Shown here piece after piece: positions 7,349-16,485 of a stretch of DNA of 64,000 nucleotides. Position 1 is the stretch's first letter; the number at the start of each line of letters is the position of its first letter. A program made the translations under genes and the position numbers. The notes under the pieces are model-generated. The model saw nothing but the letters and a program-made list of their open reading frames with translations, was not told the DNA's origin and made no database searches. This stretch comes from Hymenobacter guriensis (GTDB lineage Bacteria > Bacteroidota > Bacteroidia > Cytophagales > Hymenobacteraceae): the NCBI RefSeq assembly GCF_015773195.1, contig NZ_JADWYK010000009.1, positions 124,001 through 188,000 on the forward strand, read 5' to 3'.

Positions 7349-10246
7349 TTAGTGCTGAACCATGAGGCGGGTGGTGGCTACTTTACCGGCCGCCTGCAGG
7401 CGCACGATGTAGACGCCGTTGGCCAAGTCCTGTACCGGAATGGTCAACTCATGGGCGCCGGTGGCCTGCTTGGTAGCAGCGGGCACGGTGCGCACCGTAG
7501 CGCCCAGCACGTTCACTACGCTCACCGAAACCGGAGTGGCCTGAGGCAGCGTGTACTTCAGGCGTACGGCCGAGCCGGCCGGGTTGGGAGCCGCCGTGAA
7601 GCTCAACGCCAGGGCTGCGCGCTCCGTGGTCGTGGGCAGCACGGTGCCGCTTGGCACAGCTATTTTCTTCGACAAATACACGCGGTACTCGCCGGGCTGC
7701 AGGGTGAGCTGCTTGTTCACGTCGGCGGCGGCTACGGTGAGGGAAGTGCCGTCGAGGTAGTTGTACCAGGTTCCGGCCGCTTGGAACTCAGGGCTCACGG
7801 TTTTGGCTATCACGTCGAAGTTGCCCAGCACCGTCATGCTCAGGCTGGCGTCGCTGAGGTGAATGGTTTTCACCGCGCCGGAAGCGTTCTGCGCGAAGGT
7901 GGCGCTGGTATTTTCGAATACGGGCTGGCTGGTGCGCAGCGTAATCAGGCTGCGGTACACATCGTAGAGGTGGCGGCGGTTAGGGTTGTCGTAGTACTCA
8001 TCCAGCACGGGCTTGTTGCTCAGCTTGCAGCTTTGATCCACACCGTATTTTTTTGGATCAGTGCCATCGTCACCTGGATAGTTACCGCCGGGGCACATAA
8101 AGATGCCTTTATCATAACCTACTTCGCCAAACTGCCAGATCATGCGGGGGCCGGGCACCAGGAAGAAGAAGGCGCCGGCCGTTTCCATGCGGCTCAGGGC
8201 CGTGTTCAGGTTTTTCACCGAGTAGGTGCCCGAGGCGTTGCCGAAGCGCAGGTTCTTATACATGAGCCGGTCTTCGTCGTGGCTTTCCATGTAGGTCACC
8301 AGGTTTGGCTCCGTAAAGCCACGCTGCTTGTAGTACCCCCAGCTTACATCCGACTTGTTGCCGTCGTTGTAGCCCATGGTGGCCTCGTTGTAGTTGCTGG
8401 TCATCTTTCCCCACAGCATCAGGCCGGCTGCTGCCAGGGCCTTGGCTTCGTCGTTGGCTACAAAAGTTTCCAGAATGGCGTAAGAGCCTGGGCTGGCGGC
8501 CTGCTGGGCGGCGTAGTAGTCCTTCCAGATGTTCACGCGCGACTGGTCGAACACTGACTCGTAGGTCTGCTCTGTCTTCTGCACCTGGCTGAAACCACCA
8601 GCCAGATCGTAGCGGTAGCCGTCGATGTGGTATTCATCAAACCAGTGCTTGATAACCTGCTTGCTGAAGTAGCGGGTGTACTCGCTTTCGTGGTTGAAGT
8701 CAGTACCTACGTTGTAGGGGTGCGTAGCCACGGCGTTAAACCAGGGGCTGTTGCTGCTGTACAGCTGCACCATGGGGCTCTGGCCGAAAGAGTGGTTGAG
8801 CACCATATCAAGCACCACGGCAATGCCGCGTTTGTGAGCCTCATCAACGAGCTTTTTCAGGTCGTTCTTGGTGCCGTAGTACTTGTCGGGGGCGAAGTAG
8901 AACGAGGGGTTGTAGCCCCAGCTTTCGTTGCCTTCAAACTCGTTCACGGGCATCAGCTCCAGCACGTTGATGCCGAGGCGCTTGAGGTAGTCCAAGGAGT
9001 CGGTTACGGTTTTGTAGTCATGCTTCACCACGAAGTCGCGGATCAGCAGCTCGTACACGACCATATCCAGCTTGCTGGGACGCTCGAAGTTGGTGACCTG
9101 CCAGTTGTAGGCGGGCTCGTTCGACTGCAGCACCGATACAATGCCCGTGGTTTTACCGGTGGGGTAGGCCTTCAGGTTGGGGTAGGTAGCAGCCGTAATG
9201 TACTGGTCGTTGTTGGGGTCCAGCACTTTTTCGGTGTAGGGGTCAGCCACGCGCAGGCCGTCTACCTGGAACTGGTAGGCGTATTCCTGGCCGGGCGTGA
9301 GGCCATCAATCTGCACCCACCAGCGGGTATTCACGTCGTCGGTGGCGCTGGTTTTCTTGAGCTGGTACTGCAGGCCAGGCTGCCAGTTGTTGAACTCGCC
9401 AACGACGTACACGGCCGTTTTGCCCGGGGCCGTGAGCGTGAGAATAGCCGATTTGCCGTCGTTCAGGTAGGTTACCCCGTCTTTCTTGGCGCCAGCCGGA
9501 AGGGCAGCCACAGTAGCGGCCGGGCTGGCGAAGATGGTAATTTCATCAGTAGCCGTGGTGGTACCGCTGGTAGCCGTGAGCTTGAGCACGTTGTTGCCGG
9601 CCTGCGTCAGGGTCACTTCTTTGCTGAGCGTGGTGGCATTGGTCTGATAATCAACCTGCGCGCCGTTGAGCGTAAGTGTAAGCGAAGAGGCGGCCGAAGC
9701 CGTACCCGTCACCGTTACCTTCGTATTCTGGTTGACGAACTGCGTAACGCCCGTAGTAGTAGGCCCGGTAATGCGCACCGACAGCGCTGACGTTTGCGCT
9801 ACATCGACAAAAATATCCTTGCCCCCCGTGTTGCGGCCCGACTTGGTGCCGTCGGCACTGCGGAACAGCATGGCCAGCTTCATGATTTTCTCGCCGGCGG
9901 CTACCTTGTCGTAGTAGGTGCGCGGGGTGAAGGTGATGGTGTACAGGTTGGGATTGGAGGCGCTGCGCGTCATCTTCTCCTTGGCAATGGGCGGCGTCCA
10001 GGAGGTGCCTACCACGGCTTTCCAGTCGGAGTCACTCGTGCTCTTGTCGGTGATAACGCCCGTCCAGATGTACACGTCGCCGGTGAAATCTTTCAGGCCG
10101 GCGTCGCCTTTGGTGGCGTCGAAGGTGAGCGTAACCGGCGTGGTTTCGGTGAAGAATACCGGGTCGGCAGTAACTACCTGGGCGTAGGCAGCCGGCATAC
10201 CAGCCAGCGCTACTGCCCAGAGCAGTAGAAGTCGAAGTGCTTTCAT
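7349..10246 (-). CDS. Secreted GH13 alpha-amylase-family enzyme with T9SS type A sorting domain
   Basis: 965 residues from the ATG at 10246 (MKALRLLLLWAVALAGMPAAYAQ is a clean signal peptide; a start 10 codons upstream is unlikely). Order: N-terminal beta domains (about 25-270), a CBM48/starch-binding-like domain with VYVVGEFNNWQPG (about 285-370), GH13 catalytic barrel (about 390-780), C-terminal beta domain and sorting domain (FTAAPNPAGSAVRLKY ... LANGVYIVRLQ). GH13 regions: DMVLNHSFG (about 479), GYRYDLAGGF with the nucleophile Asp (about 547), ILETFVAND with the acid/base Glu (about 592), YMESHDEDR (about 655). Hydrolyses alpha-glucans outside the cell; products would go to SusCD. Exact GH13 subfamily and linkage specificity are not readable. 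Confidence 0.95.
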   Translation of the reverse strand: MKALRLLLLWAVALAGMPAAYAQVVTADPVFFTETTPVTLTFDATKGDAGLKDFTGDVYIWTGVITDKSTSDSDWKAVVGTSWTPPIAKEKMTRSASNPNLYTITFTPRTYYDKVAAGEKIMKLAMLFRSADGTKSGRNTGGKDIFVDVAQTSALSVRITGPTTTGVTQFVNQNTKVTVTGTASAASSLTLTLNGAQVDYQTNATTLSKEVTLTQAGNNVLKLTATSGTTTATDEITIFASPAATVAALPAGAKKDGVTYLNDGKSAILTLTAPGKTAVYVVGEFNNWQPGLQYQLKKTSATDDVNTRWWVQIDGLTPGQEYAYQFQVDGLRVADPYTEKVLDPNNDQYITAATYPNLKAYPTGKTTGIVSVLQSNEPAYNWQVTNFERPSKLDMVVYELLIRDFVVKHDYKTVTDSLDYLKRLGINVLELMPVNEFEGNESWGYNPSFYFAPDKYYGTKNDLKKLVDEAHKRGIAVVLDMVLNHSFGQSPMVQLYSSNSPWFNAVATHPYNVGTDFNHESEYTRYFSKQVIKHWFDEYHIDGYRYDLAGGFSQVQKTEQTYESVFDQSRVNIWKDYYAAQQAASPGSYAILETFVANDEAKALAAAGLMLWGKMTSNYNEATMGYNDGNKSDVSWGYYKQRGFTEPNLVTYMESHDEDRLMYKNLRFGNASGTYSVKNLNTALSRMETAGAFFFLVPGPRMIWQFGEVGYDKGIFMCPGGNYPGDDGTDPKKYGVDQSCKLSNKPVLDEYYDNPNRRHLYDVYRSLITLRTSQPVFENTSATFAQNASGAVKTIHLSDASLSMTVLGNFDVIAKTVSPEFQAAGTWYNYLDGTSLTVAAADVNKQLTLQPGEYRVYLSKKIAVPSGTVLPTTTERAALALSFTAAPNPAGSAVRLKYTLPQATPVSVSVVNVLGATVRTVPAATKQATGAHELTIPVQDLANGVYIVRLQAAGKVATTRLMVQH

Positions 10247-10392
10247 GGGAATTGGTAAGGGGTGAAAAAAATGCAAGATGCTAACCGGCGTAGATACCGA
10301 AAACAGCGAAAATTCGTTGATTTAGCCGGGGAAATTCTCTTAAAGTTACATCCGCACCAGCCGCATAACCAAGCCACAGGATGCTTTTGTCG

Positions 10393-10400
10393 TAGTTTTG
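10393..10400 (+). promoter_or_regulatory. -7 promoter element upstream of the DUF2279 gene
   Basis: TAGTTTTG is an exact match to TAnnTTTG, 38 nt before the ATG at 10439. Confidence 0.55.
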
Positions 10401-10438
10401 TTGAGGCACTTTTCCCGGTGTCTGGTTGTCGCGCTGCT

Positions 10439-11398
10439 ATGCTGTGGGTTATCCGCGTTTTCTGGTTGGGGCTGCTGCTTGTGGGCGGGCGGCCTGCCTT
10501 TGCGCAGGTGCCCCGCGCCCAGCCCGACACACTCACGCTAAGGGCAACCGCCGCCACACCGCCACAGTTCCCGCCTCCCTCCGACTCCAGCCTCCTCAGC
10601 CGCCGCCTGCCCATACTGGCCAGTGGCCTGGCCGTTTCTTACACCGGCACGCTTTACTTGCTGAGCAAAAGCTGGTACACCGGCGCGCGGGTGCCGCTGC
10701 ATTGGTTTGATGACGCCCGCGAGTGGAAACAGCTGGATAAAGCCGGCCACTTCTGGGGCGCGTTCCACGAAAGCCGGGGTGCCGTGGACATGCTGCGCTG
10801 GGCCGGCGTGCCCGAGCGGCGGGCCTTGTGGTACGGGGGCTTCGTGGGGTTTCTGCTGCAAAGCCCCATTGAACTGCTCGACGGGCGCGACCCGGCCTAC
10901 GGCGCTTCGGCCCCCGACCTGGCGGCCAACTTCCTGGGCTCGGCGGGCCTTATCGGGCAGCAGCTGGCCTGGGGCGAGGTGCGCATCATGCCCAAATATT
11001 CGTTTCACACCACCCGCTACGCAGCGCTGCGCCCCAACGTGCTGGGCAAAAGTCTGGGCGAGCAGCACCTGAAGGACTACAATGGCCAGACCTACTGGCT
11101 GTGCGTGGACGTGGGTGCCTGGCTGCCGGCTTCCTCGCGCTGGCCCCGCTGGCTGCAGCCGGCCCTGGGCTACGGGGCCCAGCAGATGGTGTACAACGAC
11201 CCGAAGGCCAACGCCGCCCTCGGTCTGCACCCCTACCGGCAGTACTATCTCAGCCTCGACGTGGACCTGCGGCGCATTCCCACCCGCAGCAAGCTGCTTA
11301 AGCGCGTGTTCTACGTAGCCAGCATCTTCCACCTGCCCGCCCCGGCCCTGGAGTTCAACCGCCAGCGCGGCGTGGTTGTGCGCGGGCTTTATTATTAA
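10439..11398 (+). CDS. DUF2279 family protein (YfiM-like), exported
   Basis: 319 residues from ATG 10439, which gives a signal peptide (MLWVIRVFWLGLLLVGGRPAFAQ); the longer open frame upstream is promoter region. The DUF2279 core is LDKAGHFWGAFHESRG ... RRALWYGGFVGFLLQSPIE ... DLAANFLGSAGLIGQQLAWG (about residues 98-185), with one or two hydrophobic segments, so probably an inner-membrane or periplasmic protein. The rest (YGAQQMVYNDP..., LSLDVDLRRIPTRS) matches the outer beta-rich part of Bacteroidota homologues. Function of the family is unknown. Divergent from the amylase gene. Confidence 0.8.
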   Translation: MLWVIRVFWLGLLLVGGRPAFAQVPRAQPDTLTLRATAATPPQFPPPSDSSLLSRRLPILASGLAVSYTGTLYLLSKSWYTGARVPLHWFDDAREWKQLDKAGHFWGAFHESRGAVDMLRWAGVPERRALWYGGFVGFLLQSPIELLDGRDPAYGASAPDLAANFLGSAGLIGQQLAWGEVRIMPKYSFHTTRYAALRPNVLGKSLGEQHLKDYNGQTYWLCVDVGAWLPASSRWPRWLQPALGYGAQQMVYNDPKANAALGLHPYRQYYLSLDVDLRRIPTRSKLLKRVFYVASIFHLPAPALEFNRQRGVVVRGLYY

Positions 11399-11617
11399 GT
11401 TGCCAGTTGATAGTTGGTTTGTTGCCTGAAGCAGGAACAACTATAAATTCACAACCATCAACTGCAGCGGCCCTGGTAGAAGATGGTTGGCGGCCAGGGG
11501 AGCGGGCAGTCTTAGCTGCCGTTTTTCCCTTTTCATTGGCGACCTTTGCTGCCTGCGCCTGGGATACTGAACGTCAAAACTACGTACTCAGGAAAAACAG
11601 CGCTAATCCCCCAGTAT

Positions 11618-12724
11618 ATGAACGTAGGAGACCGAGTACGCCTGCTCACCGGGCGCGAGGAAGGCATCATCACCCGCCTGCTCGACAACGACCTGGTAGA
11701 AGTAGCCATTGATAACGACTTCACCATTCCGGTGTTGCGCCGCGAGGTAGTGGTAGTAGCCGCCGAAGAAACCAAAGCTTTTGGCCAAAGCGCCGCCTCA
11801 GTCGCGGCCGAGAAAAAAGCCGCCGCCAGCGGGGCCGCCCAAGCGGCTAAAGCTGCCGGAGTGTCTGCCTCGCCCGCCGCTGCTCAAAAAGCCAACAGTC
11901 CTGCCCCGCTGCCGGCCGCCAAAAATGCCGCACCGGTGGTACAAAAGGGTGTATATCTGGCCCTCACCCACCAGTCGCCGGAGCTGCTGGCGGTGCAGCT
12001 CGTGAACCACACCGACCAGGAAGTGCTCTATACCTTCGGGGAGGAGCGCAACGGCCAGTACCGCGCCCTGGGCGCCGATAAGCTGGCGGCCAAGGCGGCC
12101 AGCGTGCCCCTAGGCTACTGGCACCTCAAGGATTTCGACCAGTGGCCGGCCTTGGTAGCGCAGCTGCTGCCCTACAAGCTCAACGGCAACACGGCCTACG
12201 AGCTGCTCACCAAGCGCCTGCAGTTCAAGGCGGCCAGCTTCTACACCAGCCGCCAGCCTAATGTGCCGGTGCTTCAGCGCGAGGCCTACCTGTTTCAGCT
12301 CGATGAAAAGCCGGCGCCGCCCGCCGTTATTGCCCCCGAGAAGCTGGCCGAAACCCTGAAGGCCCAGCTCACCGGCAATGCCCCGGCCAAGCCCGCCGCC
12401 ATTGCGCCCGCGCCGGAGCCCGCCAAAGCCATTACGGCCCCACCCCACGAAGTGGATCTGCACCTGGAAGCTTTGCGCCCCGAAGGCGCCGAGGGCCTCA
12501 GCAACACGGCCATTCTCAAGCTCCAACTCGATGCCTTCGAGGACACCTTGAGCCGCGCCCTGGCCACTAACATGCACGAAATCGTGTTCATCCACGGCTC
12601 CGGCAACGGCACCCTGCGCAAAGAACTGCACAAGCTCCTGAGCCGCAACCGCGACATCAAGTTTTTCGAGGACTCCAAGAAGGAGAAGTTCGGCTACGGC
12701 GCCACGCTGGTACGGCTAAAGTAA
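11618..12724 (+). CDS. Smr domain / DUF2027 protein (MutS2 C-terminal-like)
   Basis: 368 residues from ATG 11618 (MNVGDRVRLLTGREEG), preferred over an ATG 24 codons upstream because homologues start with this SH3-like KOW-type segment (1-50). Then an Ala/Pro/Lys linker (about 55-105), a DUF2027 central domain (about 110-245), a second Pro/Ala linker, and a C-terminal Smr domain (about 285-368) with the diagnostic DLHLEAL and HGSGNGTLRKELH. Smr domains are nicking or RNA/DNA-binding modules found at the end of MutS2. Here there is no MutS ATPase, so it is a stand-alone Smr protein, common in Bacteroidota. Cytoplasmic. Followed by an intergenic inverted repeat. Confidence 0.88.
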   Translation: MNVGDRVRLLTGREEGIITRLLDNDLVEVAIDNDFTIPVLRREVVVVAAEETKAFGQSAASVAAEKKAAASGAAQAAKAAGVSASPAAAQKANSPAPLPAAKNAAPVVQKGVYLALTHQSPELLAVQLVNHTDQEVLYTFGEERNGQYRALGADKLAAKAASVPLGYWHLKDFDQWPALVAQLLPYKLNGNTAYELLTKRLQFKAASFYTSRQPNVPVLQREAYLFQLDEKPAPPAVIAPEKLAETLKAQLTGNAPAKPAAIAPAPEPAKAITAPPHEVDLHLEALRPEGAEGLSNTAILKLQLDAFEDTLSRALATNMHEIVFIHGSGNGTLRKELHKLLSRNRDIKFFEDSKKEKFGYGATLVRLK

Positions 12725-12740
12725 AACGTACAAACCGGCT

Positions 12741-12822
12741 GTCCTGCTGAGCAGTGTGAAGGACCTTGTCACGTTTGGCTGATGTCGTTAGAACGATTTC
12801 GTCTAAGCGTAACAAGGTCCTT
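12741..12822. repeat. Intergenic inverted repeat (REP-like)
   Basis: Arms AAGGACCTTGTCACG (12759-12773) and CGTAACAAGGTCCTT (12808-12822) match at 14 of 15 positions around a 34-nt centre. Preceded by CCTGCTGAGCAGTGTG. This looks like a dispersed intergenic repeat ('...GCTGAGC...GAAGGACCTT' type) rather than a terminator, as no T-run follows. Only one copy is in the window. Confidence 0.6.
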
Positions 12823-12869
12823 TATGCTGTTAATTCGATTACTTATAGTCCATTCTTAATACGTGCACA

Positions 12870-13427
12870 TTGGCGCATTTCAGGCTACTTTTAGTTCTAT
12901 CGTGCCCATTCTGGCTGAGCAGTTGTGCTCATAGCCTCTCACGCCCTTTGGGCATTGACTGTCTAACGCCTGACAAATTACATCTAAACACTATTCAGCT
13001 TCGACGGATTAAACGCTTTGTTGCAGTTGAGAATCAGGATAAACGGCATGAATCTGCCATTAGTAAAAAGCGGAATTTTAGAAGGCGGATTAGCTACAAA
13101 ATAAGACGTCTTAAGGGCTATAACCCGCGCAATTTTTGCTATCTACCACTAGTGGTGAACAAGCAGGGCTGTGGCCTTTACAGCATCCACCGAGGAGTAT
13201 CTGCCCATGAGGGAGAAACATATTTCATCAAAGGGCAACAGAAAATTACGCCGCTATCCATTAGCAAGATCTGGGTAGGTCTGGAAGATGAAGACTTCGC
13301 GAACAGTTTGATCCTACAAAAGAGAACGAGTACGGTTTTCGACAAAGCCTTCAGGCGGCATTCGGGCGAATTCAGTGACAGCCTGCAACAGCGCATCCGC
13401 CACTACTTCGAACTCAGCAAAAACTAG
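12870..13427 (+). CDS. Hypothetical lipoprotein
   Basis: 185 residues from a TTG start; no ATG is available and a stop lies 24 nt upstream. The N-terminus MAHFRLLLVLSCPFWLSSC is a plausible lipoprotein signal (lipobox LSSC, Cys19). The body is basic (IRRIKRF, SKKRNFRRRISYKIRRLKGY) and ends in a short amphipathic helix. I recognise no family. Base composition is visibly more AT-rich than its neighbours, which suggests recent acquisition or weak codon selection. It precedes a second small lipoprotein gene; the spacer between them carries a promoter-like repeat. Confidence 0.55.
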   Translation: MAHFRLLLVLSCPFWLSSCAHSLSRPLGIDCLTPDKLHLNTIQLRRIKRFVAVENQDKRHESAISKKRNFRRRISYKIRRLKGYNPRNFCYLPLVVNKQGCGLYSIHRGVSAHEGETYFIKGQQKITPLSISKIWVGLEDEDFANSLILQKRTSTVFDKAFRRHSGEFSDSLQQRIRHYFELSKN

Positions 13428-13465
13428 CCCTAGCGCAACCATTCCAGGCCATACTGGTACTTTGC
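13426..13465 (+). repeat. Promoter-containing direct repeat, copy 1
   Basis: 40-nt sequence repeated at 14055-14094 with 36 identities. It ends in GGTACTTTGC, a variant of the Bacteroidota -7 element, 34 nt before the ATG at 13499. Starts within the stop codon of the preceding gene. Confidence 0.7.
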
Positions 13466-13498
13466 ACCACCCAGGATATTAGGTGTTTTTCAGTTGCT

Positions 13499-14044
13499 AT
13501 GGCGGTATCAAACACTAAAAACTACTTACTTACCCTACTAGGCGGCCTGATTTGTAGCTTCGGAACGGCTTGTTCCAACAATTCACTTTATGCCGTCAAA
13601 AAGGCTTCTGTGGTGCCTGATGAAGCGGGCAGCAAGCATTTTCGCAACAAGCCCCGCCAGGAGTATGTGTTCATTAATGACTCCTGCGTCTGTCAGCGCA
13701 ACCTGTTCTCGCAGTTTGCCGCGCAATTTCGGGCTGCGCATCCTGGCCCACCGTTGCATAAGCCGTTTGCCTCCGTTTTAGGGGTGAAGGCACTGGTTCA
13801 ACTGAGCCCGTGTTCGGGCCTATACTATTTCTATAACCTTCGCATCCTTCAGGCCAAGTGGCGCGGCAATCCTGTGTTCGATCATGATGTGTTCGTTGTG
13901 CGGGGCAGTTCACTTACTTTTTTCACCAAGGACAGTATCCAAAATCACCGGCTAGTCAAATCACTACGGAGCCAAGCCTTATTCGACAGCCTGAAAAATT
14001 ACCCTGGCGTACTTTCCACCGGCAAAGTTTTCATCCATTACTGA
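13499..14044 (+). CDS. Hypothetical lipoprotein
   Basis: 181 residues from ATG 13499. Signal region NYLLTLLGGLICSFGTAC with lipobox GTAC (Cys25). The body contains a Cys pair in INDSCVCQRNLFSQF (about 61-75) and a further Cys in LVQLSPCSGLYYFYNLRI; these might form a disulphide or bind a ligand. No family recognised. Preceded by the promoter-bearing repeat copy 1 and followed immediately by copy 2, so the gene is bracketed by near-identical 40-nt sequences, as if the block had been duplicated or inserted. Confidence 0.6.
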   Translation: MAVSNTKNYLLTLLGGLICSFGTACSNNSLYAVKKASVVPDEAGSKHFRNKPRQEYVFINDSCVCQRNLFSQFAAQFRAAHPGPPLHKPFASVLGVKALVQLSPCSGLYYFYNLRILQAKWRGNPVFDHDVFVVRGSSLTFFTKDSIQNHRLVKSLRSQALFDSLKNYPGVLSTGKVFIHY

Positions 14045-14054
14045 TTTCCAGCCA

Positions 14055-14094
14055 AGCCCCAGCGCAACCATTCCGGGCCGTACGGGTACTTTGC
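14055..14094 (+). repeat. Promoter-containing direct repeat, copy 2
   Basis: 36/40 identical to 13426-13465, again ending in GGTACTTTGC, 22 nt before the M1 peptidase ATG. Both copies are placed as promoters. Confidence 0.7.
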
Positions 14095-14115
14095 GGCAGC
14101 AACTCATTCCGCCGC

Positions 14116-15981
14116 ATGAAACTCCCCCTACTGCTCGCCGCTTCTCTTCTCTCCTTCTCGGCCCTGGCCCAGCAGCCGCTGCCGGTGCCGCGCAACCTGC
14201 AGGCCACCTACGCCAAAGGCACCCGCGCCGAAAACGGCCAGCCCGGTCCCAACTACTGGCAAAACTCCGCCGACTACACGCTCAAAGTCAGCTTCGACCC
14301 GACCAGCCGGCGCGTGGCGGGCACCGCCCAGATTTCCTATCACAACCAAAGCCCCGATTCGCTACGGCAGCTCCTGTTCAAAATCTACCCCAACTACTAC
14401 CAGCAGGGCGCGCCCCGGGCCGGCCGCATCAGCCCCGAAGACCTTACGGAGGGGATGAAGATTGAGGCCCTGAGCATCAACGGACAGGCAGTGGACGTGG
14501 CCAAGCTGCGTCCCGATGCTACCAACATGTTCGTGCCCATGCCGCGCACCCTGGGCGCGAAGCAGACGGTCCAGATCAGCGTGACCTACAGCTACACGCT
14601 CAACAAAGGCTCCCACATGCGCACCGGGGAGATTGAGCCCGGCGCCGACTTCGTGGCCTATTTCTTTCCGCGCGTGGCCGTGTACGACGACATCGACGGC
14701 TGGAACCGCCACCCCTACATCGGCTCCCAGGAGTTCTACAACGACTTGGCCAACTTCTCGGCCGACATTACCGTGCCCCGCAACTTTGTCGTGTGGGCCA
14801 CCGGCGACCTGACCAACGCCGACGCGGTACTGACCAAAAAGTACGTGAAGCGCCTCCGCGACGCGGAAAAGAAGGACGCCATTACCAGCATCATCACCGA
14901 AGCCGACCTCAAGAAGCAGGACATAACGGCCCCGAACGCGCAGAACACCTGGCACTTTGAGGCCAAAAACGTGACGGATTTCGTGTTTGCCACCGCCGAC
15001 CATTACGTGTGGCAGTCGAGCAGCCTGGTGGTGGACCCTGCCACCAAGCGCCGCACCCGCGTGGATGCCGTGTACAATACCAGGCACAAGGACTATGAGG
15101 AGGTAATTCATTTCGCCCGCAAAACGGTGGAGGCTATGAGCTACAACTTCCCCAAGTGGCCCTTCCCCTACTCGCACGAAACCATCTTCGACGGCCTCGA
15201 CCAGATGGAGTACCCAATGATGGTGAACGACAACCCGGTGGAAAGCCGCCAGGATGCCATTACGCTCACCGACCACGAGATTTTCCACACGATGTTCCCG
15301 TTCTATATGGGCATCAACGAAACCAAGTACGCCTGGATGGATGAGGGCTGGGCCACCATTGGCGAGTGGCTGATTTCCAAGCAGATTGACCCGACGCTGG
15401 ATGATGACTACGGCGTGGCCCCCTACGCTCAGAACGCCGCCACCGAGTCGGACCTGCCCATCATGACCTTGACGACCCAGCAGAACGGGTTACCCTTCTT
15501 CCTGAACTCCTACCCCAAGCCGGCTTTCGGCTACCTCTACGTGAAGGATTTGTTGGGGGACGAGCTGTTCACGAAGGCTCTGCACACCTACATCCGCAAC
15601 TGGAACGGCAAGCACCCCATGCCCTACGACTTCTTCAACTCGATGAACGCCGGGGCGGGCCGCAACCTCAACTGGTTCTGGCAGCGCTGGTTTTTCGACG
15701 ACGGCTACCCCGACCTGGCCATTCAGAACGTGGCCAAAACCGCCACCGGCTACGACGTGACCGTGGAAGCCAAAGGCACCAAGCCCGTGCCCGTGTACCT
15801 CACCATCACCTACCAGGACAATTCCACCCAGCAACTGCACCGCACCATCGAAGTCTGGGAAACCGGCGCCCGCACCGTAACGGTGCCCGTGCCCACCACC
15901 AAAGCCGTGAAGCAGGTGAAGCTCGGTGCCACCTTAGTGCCCGACAGCTACCCGAAGGATAACGTATGGGAAGGGAAGTAA
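14116..15981 (+). CDS. M1-family zinc metallopeptidase (aminopeptidase), secreted
   Basis: 621 residues. Signal peptide MKLPLLLAASLLSFSALAQ. N-terminal beta domain (about 50-300), catalytic domain with the zinc motif HEIFH (387-391) and the third ligand Glu410 exactly 18 residues later (HEXXH-x18-E), and the exopeptidase-type motif DQMEYP (362-367) in place of GAMEN. A C-terminal beta domain (about 560-621) closes the protein. Releases N-terminal residues from peptides, probably in the periplasm. Single gene with its own promoter in the 40-nt repeat at 14055. All catalytic residues are present. Confidence 0.93.
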   Translation: MKLPLLLAASLLSFSALAQQPLPVPRNLQATYAKGTRAENGQPGPNYWQNSADYTLKVSFDPTSRRVAGTAQISYHNQSPDSLRQLLFKIYPNYYQQGAPRAGRISPEDLTEGMKIEALSINGQAVDVAKLRPDATNMFVPMPRTLGAKQTVQISVTYSYTLNKGSHMRTGEIEPGADFVAYFFPRVAVYDDIDGWNRHPYIGSQEFYNDLANFSADITVPRNFVVWATGDLTNADAVLTKKYVKRLRDAEKKDAITSIITEADLKKQDITAPNAQNTWHFEAKNVTDFVFATADHYVWQSSSLVVDPATKRRTRVDAVYNTRHKDYEEVIHFARKTVEAMSYNFPKWPFPYSHETIFDGLDQMEYPMMVNDNPVESRQDAITLTDHEIFHTMFPFYMGINETKYAWMDEGWATIGEWLISKQIDPTLDDDYGVAPYAQNAATESDLPIMTLTTQQNGLPFFLNSYPKPAFGYLYVKDLLGDELFTKALHTYIRNWNGKHPMPYDFFNSMNAGAGRNLNWFWQRWFFDDGYPDLAIQNVAKTATGYDVTVEAKGTKPVPVYLTITYQDNSTQQLHRTIEVWETGARTVTVPVPTTKAVKQVKLGATLVPDSYPKDNVWEGK

Positions 15982-16021
15982 ATCAGTACCTTTTCAACTC
16001 TATCCGACCTATTCCTTGAGT

Positions 16022-16447
16022 ATGCGCTTCTCGATTAATCTTTTACTTGTGTTTATGCTGTTGACGCTGGCAGCAGGAGAAGCAATGGCCTGCAAATGCA
16101 GCATTAAGGCCCGTGAATTCAACCATGCGGTTAAGGCTAGCTCGTTGGTTTTCCTCGGAAAGCTGGTCGAAATAAGCCAGGTTTACGATTCACCAATCTT
16201 TTTCAGCGCTACTTACAAGTTCGTTCCTTTAAAAACCTGGCGAGGTGAGTCAGCCGATACTCTAATGCTGCAGACAGGCAGTAATTGTAACATTCGCCTA
16301 CAGGCGGGCAGCACTTATGTCCTCTACATAAATCCAGGCACAGAGCTAACTAATTGTCACCGCATTATTAGCCAGAATCTCCAGGCTGAAATTAAGAAGT
16401 TGGACAAGTACTTTGTAAAGCCTCGTCCTTTGCAAAAGCATCCTTGA
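16022..16447 (+). CDS. Hypothetical secreted protein with an NTR/TIMP-like CxC start
   Basis: 141 residues from ATG 16022 (two codons into the longest open frame). Signal peptide ending AAGEAMA, so the mature chain would start with CKCS. A mature N-terminal CxC followed by 'Fvgkvvei' (here SLVFLGKLVEISQ), a basic-edge strand 'KFVPLKTWRG' and late Cys residues (SNCNIRLQAGSTYVLYIN, NCHRII) resembles netrin/TIMP-like domains of secreted proteins. That likeness is by eye only. Promoter candidate TACCTTTT at 15987. Function unknown. Confidence 0.6.
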   Translation: MRFSINLLLVFMLLTLAAGEAMACKCSIKAREFNHAVKASSLVFLGKLVEISQVYDSPIFFSATYKFVPLKTWRGESADTLMLQTGSNCNIRLQAGSTYVLYINPGTELTNCHRIISQNLQAEIKKLDKYFVKPRPLQKHP

Positions 16448-16485
16448 GCAACAATTCATAAGGCCAAAACCAGAAGCACTGTACC

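Noticed and set aside
7310..9790. Long plus-strand frames across the amylase gene
   Set aside because: The minus-strand GH13 motifs are unambiguous; plus-strand frames are Val/His-rich shadows.
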